A DNA stretch of 64,000 nucleotides, from the NCBI GenBank assembly GCA_020635535.1, contig JACJZP010000001.1, forward strand, positions 124,001-188,000. Reading direction: 5' to 3'. Within the stretch, counting starts at the first letter, position 1; each line of letters opens with the position of its first letter. A program made the position numbers and the translations under genes. The stretch is from Flavobacteriales bacterium. GTDB lineage: Bacteria > Bacteroidota > Bacteroidia > UBA10329. The notes beneath the pieces are model-generated. The model had not been told where the DNA came from, did no database searches, and was given only the letters and a program-made list of their open reading frames with translations. Shown here piece after piece: positions 34,116 through 44,900 of this stretch.

Positions 34116-35215
34116 CCTTTCTACTACAACTCTTCTTCTTTCTTTTTCTGCCGTTCGTTCTGGTGTTGCTGATATTTCATCCGCAGTTCGGTGGGCGACT
34201 GAAAAAGAAGCACCGTTTGGCTTATGCGCGTTCGAAACACTGGAACGGGAAACAATTTGAGAACCTGGTGGAAACCAGCATGGACATGAAACTAAAGGAC
34301 ATGCCCGGGCTCATTAAAGCCCAGTTCACAGGCAGAAAATTGCGCGAGCCACAAAAACCAATTCCCATTATTCCGTTTGATGAAAAGAAATGGAACTCCG
34401 AACCTGAAAAGCCGAAGTTCGTGTGGTATGGACATTCGGTCGGACTGCTGAGAATTGGCGACAAGAATCTACTTATTGACCCTATGTTGGGTGATGACAC
34501 TTCTCCCATTGCGCCCATGAAAACCAAGCGGTTTTCGGAGAATTCATTGGCTGTGATCGACCAACTGCCGCACATCGATGCTGTGCTTTATACGCATGAT
34601 CATTACGACCACATCGATTTGAAAAGCGTTAAGAAACTGATACCGAAAGTGGACAACTGGTTTGTGGGTCTGGGAATTGGACGCCACTTGGAACGTTGGA
34701 AAATTCCCACTACCAAAATCACGGAATTCGATTGGTGGCAAGACTTAGATTTTGAAGGTGTGAAGATCACTTACACGCCATCGAGACACTTTACTGGTCG
34801 GGGGCCATTTGACAGGCAACAAACGCTTTGGGGCGGTTGGGTTTTCAAAACCGAAAACCTGAATGTTTATTGGAGTGGCGATGGTGGTTACGGAGCGCAT
34901 TTTGAAGAAATTGGAGAACGATTAGGGCCGTTTGACCATGCCTTCATGGAAAATGGTCAGTACAATGAACTGTGGCGGCAGATACATCTTCATCCCGAAG
35001 AAAGCGTGCAAGCCGCAATTGATGCGAATGCGAAAGTTGCCACGCCTGTTCACTGGGCTGGGTTCGCGCTGGCGTTGCATCCTTGGAGAGAACCAATAGA
35101 ACGATTTACGAAAGAGGCTATGGTCAAAAATCTGCTGGTCTCAACACCCCGTATTGGAGAAATCGTCATTTTTGGGAATCAACCTTCCACCAATTGGTGG
35201 GAATCATTGAAATAA
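34112..35215 (+). CDS. metallo-beta-lactamase-fold hydrolase (NAPE-PLD-like)
   Basis: A 367-residue membrane-anchored hydrolase: residues 3-24 are hydrophobic (FLLQLFFFLFLPFVLVLLIF). The metal motif THDHYDHID lies near residue 160, with later ligands in YTPSRHFTGRG, WSGDGGYG and VHWAGF. This pattern matches N-acyl-phosphatidylethanolamine phospholipase D-like and UlaG-like enzymes, so a phospholipid substrate is possible. It overlaps the upstream gene by ATGA. Confidence 0.87.
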   Translation: MTFLLQLFFFLFLPFVLVLLIFHPQFGGRLKKKHRLAYARSKHWNGKQFENLVETSMDMKLKDMPGLIKAQFTGRKLREPQKPIPIIPFDEKKWNSEPEKPKFVWYGHSVGLLRIGDKNLLIDPMLGDDTSPIAPMKTKRFSENSLAVIDQLPHIDAVLYTHDHYDHIDLKSVKKLIPKVDNWFVGLGIGRHLERWKIPTTKITEFDWWQDLDFEGVKITYTPSRHFTGRGPFDRQQTLWGGWVFKTENLNVYWSGDGGYGAHFEEIGERLGPFDHAFMENGQYNELWRQIHLHPEESVQAAIDANAKVATPVHWAGFALALHPWREPIERFTKEAMVKNLLVSTPRIGEIVIFGNQPSTNWWESLK

Positions 35216-35232
35216 TCATCCAAACTGATAAG

Positions 35233-35877
35233 ATGAGCATCTACAAAGAAGTATTCAAGAACAATCAGAAGTGGATTGAAGCTAAAAAGGCAACCGATGC
35301 GGATTTTTTCGAGCACCTTTCGCAAGGTCAGAATCCGGATATTCTATACATCGGATGCAGTGATAGCCGCGTGACCGCTGAGGATATGACAGGTGTTGAG
35401 CCTGGGCAGATGTTCGTCCATCGGAATGTGGCCAATCTTGTTCCGAACAACGATGGAAGTTCTGCTTCTGTGATTGAATATGCGGTGCGCCATTTGCAGG
35501 TTAAACACGTGGTTGTTTGCGGACACTATTTCTGCGGTGGTGTGAAAGCCGCCATGCAAGCAGCCGACCTTGGAATTCTGAACCCGTGGTTGCGAAACAT
35601 CCGCGATGTGTATCGCTTGCACAAAGACGAACTAAATTCCATTTCAGACGAAGGCGAGCGCTATAATCGACTTGTAGAGTTGAATGTGGAAGAGCAATGC
35701 GTGAACGTGATAAAAACGGCCGTGGTTCAGAATGCCTATCTCACCACGGGTTATCCCTTAGTACACGGTTGGGTTTTCGACATCAAAACAGGTAAACTCA
35801 TTGATTTGAACATCGACTTTGAGAAGAAGTTGAAAGGCATTCAAGAGATCTACGACCTCGGAACGACTTCGAAGTAG
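35233..35877 (+). CDS. beta-class carbonic anhydrase
   Basis: Interconverts carbon dioxide and bicarbonate. The 214-residue protein has zinc ligands C42, H98 and C101 and the Asp-Arg pair D44/R46 (YIGCSDSRV, CGHYFCGG). The start at 35233 (MSIYKEVFKNNQKW) is the family-typical one; the longer frame runs into the upstream gene. It follows that gene by 17 bases and is the last gene of the run. Confidence 0.95.
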   Translation: MSIYKEVFKNNQKWIEAKKATDADFFEHLSQGQNPDILYIGCSDSRVTAEDMTGVEPGQMFVHRNVANLVPNNDGSSASVIEYAVRHLQVKHVVVCGHYFCGGVKAAMQAADLGILNPWLRNIRDVYRLHKDELNSISDEGERYNRLVELNVEEQCVNVIKTAVVQNAYLTTGYPLVHGWVFDIKTGKLIDLNIDFEKKLKGIQEIYDLGTTSK

Positions 35878-35887
35878 TCCGATTTAG

Positions 35888-35950
35888 TTTTGCTCCTGAA
35901 TCTGGAACAGTTCGTTCAATTCAGGTGAGTTTCCAGTAACTCTGATTGTT
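35888..35950 (-). pseudogene. leftover 3' end of an OmpA-type gene
   Basis: On the minus strand this reads IRVTGNSPELNELFQIQEQN and then a stop, with a stop also just upstream (none of the OmpA body). The complete OmpA lipoprotein gene at 45714-46766 ends TPKLNELFQILEQN and a stop: 11 of the last 14 residues agree and the stop is in the same place. At DNA level about 31 of 44 bases match, with many differences at third positions, so it once coded. It lies just beyond the end of the giant gene and on the same strand. Confidence 0.62.
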
Positions 35951-35957
35951 CCTTAGC

Positions 35958-38900
35958 CTACTGATGTATCTGTAACTCACCTCCACTTTCAATCTCAATG
36001 CGATCCGAGATGTTCCCTTCAACGCGAATTGTATAGCAATCCCCATGAATACCCGTATGTATAATGGGTGTTTGGTTGACACCTGCTACTGGTGTTTCAG
36101 GTATTAACACAGCATCTGTAGCAGTAGGAACACCTCCACAATCCCAATTACCATCATCTTCCCATAATTGGTTAAGCGCCAACCCCGTCCATGTTCTGTA
36201 ACCTGAATTAATGATTGCAGGGCCAAGGGTTACGGTTCTAGTAACATAACCTGACGTGCCACAACCTGTACTTCTAACTTGAATGGTAACGCTACCTGAC
36301 CAACCACTGGGCCAGGTTACAACGCCTGTAGATATGTTAATGGCAGAGGGCAATAATGTTCCTGCCGTTGTAATAATATTGGTCAATGACCATTCGAGAT
36401 TCCCTACAGCAACCGTACTGTTATAATCCGTTGTGGTGCTACTGGATAATTGACAGGTCGGTTCAGTACCAGTATATGTAATGGCATTGGGCAAAGTTAC
36501 CGGAGGATCCACCGAAACTTCCACAGAAAAAGTAGATCCTACGCAACTGCCACCAATGGATGGAGTAACGGTGTAAGTAGCTGTCTGCACGGCTGCAGTC
36601 GGATTGGTTAGATTACCCGTAATGGAAGAGGCTCCGCTACCCGATGCTCCACCACCAAGTCCGCCTGTTACAGTTGGTGCAGACCAAGCATAAGTAGTTC
36701 CAGAAGGAACAATCCCATCAGTGCCATTTGTTGGACTTACACTGAACACAGAGCCGCTGCATGAACTAGCAGTCATAGGAGAAGTTGTAATGGTAGGTGT
36801 TGGATTGACTGTAACAGTTACGTTAAATGAAGGGCTTGCGCATCCATTTGCAGTTGGGAAAACCGTATACGTCACGTTTATAGCCGAACCCGTTGTGTTT
36901 GTCAACGTACCACTGATATTCGATGCATTTGTACCTGTGGCAGCCCCTGTAATGCCAGCAACGCTTGGTGCAGACCAAGAGTAGGATGTACCGGCCGGCA
37001 CCGTTCCGTCAGTTCCATCTGCCGGGGTAACGCTAAAAGAAGAACCAGAGCACACACTGGTAGTCATTGAATTAATGTCTGCCCGAGGTAACACTGTCAC
37101 ATTATCGGTTGATGTGCAACCATTGCCAGCCGCTACGGTAATTGTGTAGGTTCCTGGCGCTGTAACGGTTGGTGTTGGAGTATTTCCGCCACTCGCTACA
37201 CTCGGACCAGACCAATTATAATCGGTGTCTCCAGTTACAACGATGTTGTCAATCATGATATTCCCAACAAAATCACCTGATTGAGAACCATCGTTTGTCC
37301 ATCTGAAACCAAGCAGAAATTCGTTACCAGATACTGCAGCTGGCATTGTAACGCTTGCTGTACCAGTTACCGAACTTCCGGTTGTTGAAAAGAATGCATT
37401 AGTAGTGCCGTTCAACGCGTTTCGAAGGGTAAATGAACCAGTGTTGTTACCTGCGTTAACGGCAACCCAGGTGGCTCCATTGTCAAGAGAATAGACCACT
37501 TGCCAATAATCGGTAACCTGCGGGTTGCGACTTGCACTATAATTTCCACCGGCCATGTAATCAAAACTCACCACCACCGTTGTGTAAAGTTGAGCGTCAA
37601 TAGGCGTGATCTTATATGCAATTTCATCCATTTCACCATTATCCCAAGCGTAATCGCACGGAACATCCGTTTGAAACTGTCTATGGTCAACGGTTGTCAA
37701 AGCCGCTCCAGCTACCGCACACGAAATGCTATATGGAGGAGCCGTTGAACTACCCGTAGCATTACCAATATGCCATTCCGTTCTGTTTGCGGGATGGGAT
37801 CCATATAGGTAATGTATTCTCCAATCAGAAGTAGTGTTGGTCAATTCATCATCAACATTGTTCCCAAAATCTTCCTGAGCAATGGTGGTCAAATTGGAAG
37901 TACCAGAAAGAACAACCTCCGGATTTACTGACGGACTGCACAAGGTAACTGTAGGCCCTGCTTCTGCAATTGGTACGGGTTTTATCTCAACGGTTCCATT
38001 CATCGGTATAACACAGGTCATACCAATCACAGCCACCACCGTGTAGGTTCCAGCAATTGAGGTGTTTCCAACGGTTATTGCTCCACCAGTACCGGTTGCC
38101 TGAGACCCTGTATATACACCATCTCGATAGAGTCGATAGACCATTCCATTCAGAGAACCTGAAATTCCTACCGATATGGGAGCACCGCTATCGTAACAGC
38201 TTGACCCACCTGGCGTGATGTTGTACAGGGTAGTAGTATTGGTTATAGTAAAATCAGCAGCCGTTCTACAATCTGGACTACTGGAACACGCAGCATAATA
38301 GGTCCAAGTACCTGCAGTATTCGTATTAGAAAGTCCAGACCCGGCCACTCCAACTGGATTGAAATTCTGACCAGTATAAATTGGACTTCCTCCAGAATTG
38401 GCCGTGTACCACTGAACAGAGCCTGGCTCGTTAAGCATGATGTCGCCTCCGGTCGGTGGCGTAATTGTCCATGTATAGTCGTATGCAGTAACGTCAGTTG
38501 GTCCTTCTGTTGATGAAACCAATGTATATGTAACCCCTGCAGTAAGTGTCATTGCGCCAGCGCCTCCAGCACCTCCGAGTTGTGGTTCATCGCCCGAGCC
38601 ACTGTTGCTGTCTGCTCTAACCAAGGTTCCCGTACCGCATGCACCAGGCGTGAAGTTTCCTGTGTAGATGTAACCTACCCCATTGTAAGCAGGATTGTCA
38701 TTCATCTCAAAAATGTAATTACCCGTTACTGAAACCTGAAATTCTACCGTGGAATAAGTTCTGGCAGAACCACCGAATGAGCAAGTGGTTGTATTTACAG
38801 CTCCAGTGGGTGTAGCAGCAATCGGATCTCCAGTAGCAGCCCAACCGAAATAAATACTGTTCTGATTAAACGGTACCACAAAGTTGTTGATGCAGTTGTT

Positions 38901-41900
38901 GTTCGAAACCAAGTATCCTGTTCCTCCCTGACAGACAAAAACAGGTGTCATTGCTGGCAATGCAGAAGGAGTGCTGCTGATGGTTAAAGACGAGCTGGAA
39001 CTGGATACACAGGTTGGAGAAGCCGCCAACCGCACTGTTGCAGAGTAGTTTCCAGGAGCCAACCCAGCAAAGGTCGGACTTGATTGGTAGGTACTTCCAT
39101 CAAGCGAATACTCATAAGCCGAGCCTAATGGAGAAGTTACATCTATGGTACCTCCAGGAGTGGCGCACGTTGGTTGCGATGTAACACTGATTTCAGGAGT
39201 TGCTGGAGAAATAACCGTTATGGCTACGGGGTTTGAAGTAGCCGGAGAGCCAGTAGCACAAGTAGCAGAGGAAGTCATTTCCACTGTTATCACATCTCCA
39301 TTGCTGAGTGCATTTGTAGTAAATGGATTGGCACCCGAACCAAAGTTCGATCCGTTTTTCTTCCATTGATAAGTAGGCGTGCCACCGTTGGTAGGAACCG
39401 CTGTGAATTCCACATCCGTACCTGGGCAAATTGTACTGACATCGGCCGATATAGATACAGAAACAGGCAGGCTTGGGTCAACTTGAACAACAAAGTCTGC
39501 GGTTTTAGGCCCATTACAACCAGCCGCAGAAGCAGTTATAGTTGCTGTACCTGTAAAAGATGCATTCCAATCCATCACTCCAGTAGAAGTTCCTATTGTA
39601 CCGGCAGATGCTGGCAAAACCGAATATGTGATACCACTGGTGTTAGCGGCTGTAGCTGTATAGGTGGTATTTGCAGCATCTTGACAAACGGAGGCAGGCC
39701 CGGCCGTAAAAGTTGGCGTAGCAACATCGGCCAGTTGAGTTACTGATACAAAATCTTCTACCGGGGGGCCGCAAGACCCAGTAACCCGTGCATAGTACGT
39801 TCCTGGAGGAACACCGTTCAATGGGTTAGCACTTCCATAATTGGTACCTGTTCCACCCGGACCGGTCCACCAATTCAGAGAACCTACCACGCCAGTGGCG
39901 GTAACATTAATGGTGGCCGAAGAGCATAAAGACCCCGTGGCCGAGGCCGTAACATCGGTAATGCTTGCGAAAGGATTTACCGTTACGGTGGTCGGAGCAC
40001 TTGCCGTGCCGCTACAACCACCTGCCGTTGCCGTAACAGTATAGTTTTGAGTAGAAGGTGTAGACGGTAAGGCAGATGTAGTTTGAGTTTCATTGGTAGA
40101 AGCTGCTGGCGAGCCCGTGCCTGACCAAGTATAGGTGTAGTAATCAGCTGAGGAATATGTCACCCCAACGTTTGAACCTGTTGGTCCAGAAGGAGCTCCA
40201 ACAAGGTTAGAGTTAAAATCATAGGTGGCTACGAGCCCCGTTGTGGTAACGGGATCCTCAAGGTAAAGGCTATTTCTGATTTCAGTGCCACTTCTTGCGG
40301 TGTTCCAAACCCGAACATTGTCAATTCTCCCTGAAAATGTTCCTGCGTAACCGGTTCCAATGTAGGCGTTCAATGTCCCTGAAACCGGTGTGTAGTTGGC
40401 AATCGTGGAATTAACTAGTGCACCGTTGATGTACCAGTGTAACAACCCTGCCCCAATATCCCGAACAATAGCTATATGTGTCCATTGATTAAGAGGTATT
40501 GTAGAGCCAGAATTAAACCCTTGATAAGTACCGCCATTGACCCCAGAGGTTCCATAGTAGTAATTCAAGGAACCATCTGCCCCGCAGCACCCACCACCTT
40601 CCAATGTTATAGTTCCCTCTCCTCCATAAGCTTTTGCCCAGGGGTTGGATCTTCCTGCAAAGCTGGTGGGATACAACCACATTTCAATGGTCTGGTCTCC
40701 AGTAATCTGCAACGCAGCCGGTGAACCTAAGTTTACATAACTGGAACCATTAAACACACCAACCTCACCCCCAGGCGCCATTCCACTAGCGGTCAAATCA
40801 ACAGTATTGCCAGAACAGACGGGGCCGTTATTGGAAACACTCGGTACCGCTGGAATGGTTGGTTCGTAGATGATAACCTGGTCTGTAATTGTACAACCAT
40901 CAGAGGTAACATTGAGTGTATATGTTCCAGGCTGAGTCACTGTTGCATTCTGAGAATTATAAGGTCCTCCAGGGCCAGTCCAAGAATACGTGGCCGTACA
41001 ACTTTGACCTATAGTAATGGACCAATCTAAAAGCGTGCCTTCGTCCCCTCCGGCATCATCCGTAACCTGTAGGTTCCAGGTTCCGTTGGCTGAGCCTGTC
41101 AAATTAGAAAAAGGCTCCTCTGGATTATAGGTCCCAGTAAAAGGGGCGGAGCCAGAAGTAATATTGGTACTCGAAGCTCCGAAAACCGTATTGGAATAAT
41201 TATTACCGCTACCTCCGTTGTCGGAGGTTAAATCTATTGAAGATCCGTTTGGAGCAACCAAGCGAATATCTAAATCAGAGTCCCATGTATGAGTAATATT
41301 TATCGTGACAGAAACTACAGCGTTTGCAAGAGCACTAGAAGAAATTGTTATTGGTGAACTAAAGGTTGCATTACTTGCGATGTAATAATCTGTTCCGTTC
41401 GTACCGCTTACGTTACAATTCGTTGGCAGTGTCCCCGAAACTCCTCCCGTAAGATTAACACTACCTGAGCAGGTAGTAACATCCGGACCACCATTTGCAA
41501 ACCAAGGTGCATTGATTACCTGACTCAAGGTAGAAACATATGAACATGCTGCATCGGTTACAGTGTAGGTATAAGTTGCTCCCGCAAGATTTGTTCTACT
41601 CGTACCACCAGTGCTTGAATAACCATTGCTTCCACTCCAACTGTAGGTAAATGGTCCAGTGCCACCAGTAACACTGAAGCTCAATGATCCATTATTACAA
41701 ACAGTGGCATCCGTAACGCTGGCCAAACCGATGTTTGGTGGGTGCTTCACGTTACATGTATACGTATTTACCGCATCAGCACAACTCGAGCCAGAACAAC
41801 TTCCCCACGTTGCTCTGAACTGAACATCAGGATAACTTGCCAATGCCGTGATGTTAGTTCCCAGTGTATAAGACAGCCATGTACCTCCACCGTCAATACT

Positions 41901-44900
41901 GTACTCATAAGTTGATGAACAACCTGAACCACCCGAACCTGGTGTTTGTAGTGATGCACTAACCGTTTGTCCGACACAGATATCGGAAGCAGATAGGCTA
42001 AGAACAGGCGCTACAGAAATAGGGCTTGTATTTACCGTGACCTGAGTACGAGGAGTTATACAACACTCCGTTTCAACCGTATTGAGGAAGGCATTCACCG
42101 TATTCTCAATATCGGACGTACTGACCTGATTGCCACTGGTCCGAGCAAAAAGCAGATAGTAAATTCGCGTCACATCGTTCAGACCCGTCACTCGATGCTG
42201 ATCATTATCTGTATTGGTAGATGCTGTTTGAGATATCCCAGTTCCCAGACCAGGCACGATGATCACATGATTGATCGAAGGGTCTCCAGCTCCCCATACC
42301 CGCTTTACATAACATGTGTAGGGCTGACACCCAGCAGCATTTACCTGAAATGTATAACTATCTGTAGAACCGTTTCCATCCGCTCCGTTGTTTCCAGTGA
42401 TCTCGAAATACGTAACGTTATTCAGGTCGGCCGCCATCAAGAACATGTTGTCCACTTTCCGAGTAAAATACTGGCTACTCGCTCCAAACGTTCCGTTGGA
42501 TACGATCGTATTGTCAGAATAGTTGAATGTGGAAGCATTATTTGTATTCAAATAGTTTCCACCGTCATACATATCTCCACCACCATCAGAGATGTTATTA
42601 CCCGTAACCCCGTCTGAAAATGCATATGGGCTGGTAATTTGAGAAGTGATCGATGCGAAACCGGAGTTGAAGTTGCTTAAAACGGTAGAAAGAGGAGTGT
42701 AACTGACTCCCTCTACCCAGTAATCGGTGCTGCTTGTAAGGGTCGGAGTTGTATAACTTGTTCCATATCCGACAGCTATGCCCCCTGAGGCCTGCGAATA
42801 CCAAGAGTAAGCCGTGGTCGTACCAGAAGCGGACAAAGTAGCTGTTTGACCACTGCAAATGTTCACAGGACTTGTACTTGTTGGAGCAGTAAGTGTGATC
42901 GGACTGACAGCCAATGTTCTTGCTGTTCCGTTACCACAACCATTGGATGGGGTAACTGTAATGGTTCCGGATCCGGAACCGGAAGTTACAGTAATCGAGT
43001 TGCTCGTACTTGCACCGGTCCATCCTGGTGGTAATGACCATGCATAAGTGACCCCACTTACAGTGGTAACGGAATAGGTCTGTGAACTGCCTTGGCATGG
43101 GTTTACAATACCCGAAATAGCACTGGGCTGAGAAGGAACATCTGTAATGGTTATGGCTGGCGATGTGTAAACCGTATTTCCAGGACCACATGAACCAGAA
43201 TTATTTGCAAACCAACAACTTGCTTCATTTACCACATCAAATGTCAGGTTGTTGGACCCCGTTGCCAAATTTGTTCCATAGACCGGCCCTGCCGTGGCGT
43301 TTCGTGCCTGTATAGTCAGCGTGTAGGTTTGTTGAGAGCCAGGCGATAGAGATCCAGCAGAAGTTCTTACGTGGTAATCAGACCAGCCATTCCATTTCAC
43401 CCCAACGTTGGTGGTATATGACGTGTTCCAAGTACTAACACCAGTATTCTGAATTGTTACCGTAACATTCCGCGATTGGCCCGTACACCAAGTGCCGGAG
43501 CCATAGTTCATTGATATGAACTTAGCCCTATAATTTGGAATGTTGGTAGAAAGAGTCCTGGCGGTTCCACTACCACAGGCATCAGATGGCGTAACCGAGA
43601 TTGTACCATTGCTTCCGCCAACAGTTACCGTTACCGTACTGGTTCCCTGCCCTGAAGTAATCGACCAACCAGAAGGAAATGACCAAGTGTAGGTTGTGCC
43701 TGACACGTTTGTTACCGAATATGTTTGAGAAGACCCGACCTCCGGATTTGTGAGACCTGATATGGCAGATGGCTGGGCTGGAAGAATCGGAGTAAGGCTC
43801 CAATTAAGCGTGAATGTTCCAGAGCCACTATAACCATCAAGAATAAACCAAACACGCTGAGTAGAACCTGTTGTATTGGTCCATGGATTGTTCTGAGTGT
43901 CTGAGTCATCTATGCAATAGAGCTGAGTCCCTGGACAACTGGGGCCATAGCCCATATAATGGTAGGAATCGTAACCATTGGTCGATTGCCAGATATCGAC
44001 AGTATTACAGTTAGGTACATCCAGATAGAAAATCCTGTCAGGATATCCGGTTCTACAGGTGGATATGTCATCGGCATAACCACTGGTTGTGCTACTGAAA
44101 GGACTGCTCAATGAAGCAAGGTTCTGCGCATTCGTACAGTTCTCTCCGGGAAGAGGGGCGGCAATGCAAGAGATATTCAATGCAAAGCCAGCCCCAGTAA
44201 CACTGCCATCAGAAGTAAACTGAACAGTAAGTGGCCCTGAAGATGATGTTTGCAACGGAACGGTACCGGAACCTGCTACCCCAGACCACAACAGCGTCCC
44301 TCCTATTCCTACACCATCGTAGATATACAGAAAATCGCAACAGCCTTCACCTGCTGTACTCCCGGATACCTGCACCAGATTACCAGAAATCGGATAGAGA
44401 ACTGTATAACCATTGGCACCATTACCGTAATTCCCACCTGACCCTCCGTGGTCATATATGGTTCCAGAACAAACGGTATAACTATTGTTTCCAGAGGATG
44501 GAACTGTCAATGGCGTTGCACATGATATCGTTAACGCAAAACCTGCTCCGGTAACACTACCGTCAGAAGTAAATCGGACAGTAAGTGGTCCTGAAGATGA
44601 TGTTTGCAACGGAACGGCACCAGAGTTTGCTACTCCTGACCACAAGAGCGTCCCTCCTGTTCCTACACCATCGTAGATATACAGAAAATCGCAACAGCCT
44701 TCGCCTGCTGTACTCCCGGATACCTGCACCAGATTACCAGAAGTCGGATAGAGAACTGTATAACCATTGGCACCATTACCGTAATTCCCACCTGACCCAG
44801 CGTGATCATAAATGGTACCTGAACATGTTGTATAGGAATTATTTCCAGAAGATGGAACTGTCATTTCTGGCGTTGAGCAAGATATAGTTAACGCAAAACC

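Noticed and set aside
39366..39746. 126-residue plus-strand frame inside the giant gene
   Set aside because: Ser/Arg/Cys-rich text caused by the repetitive Ser/Thr/Gly coding on the opposite strand.
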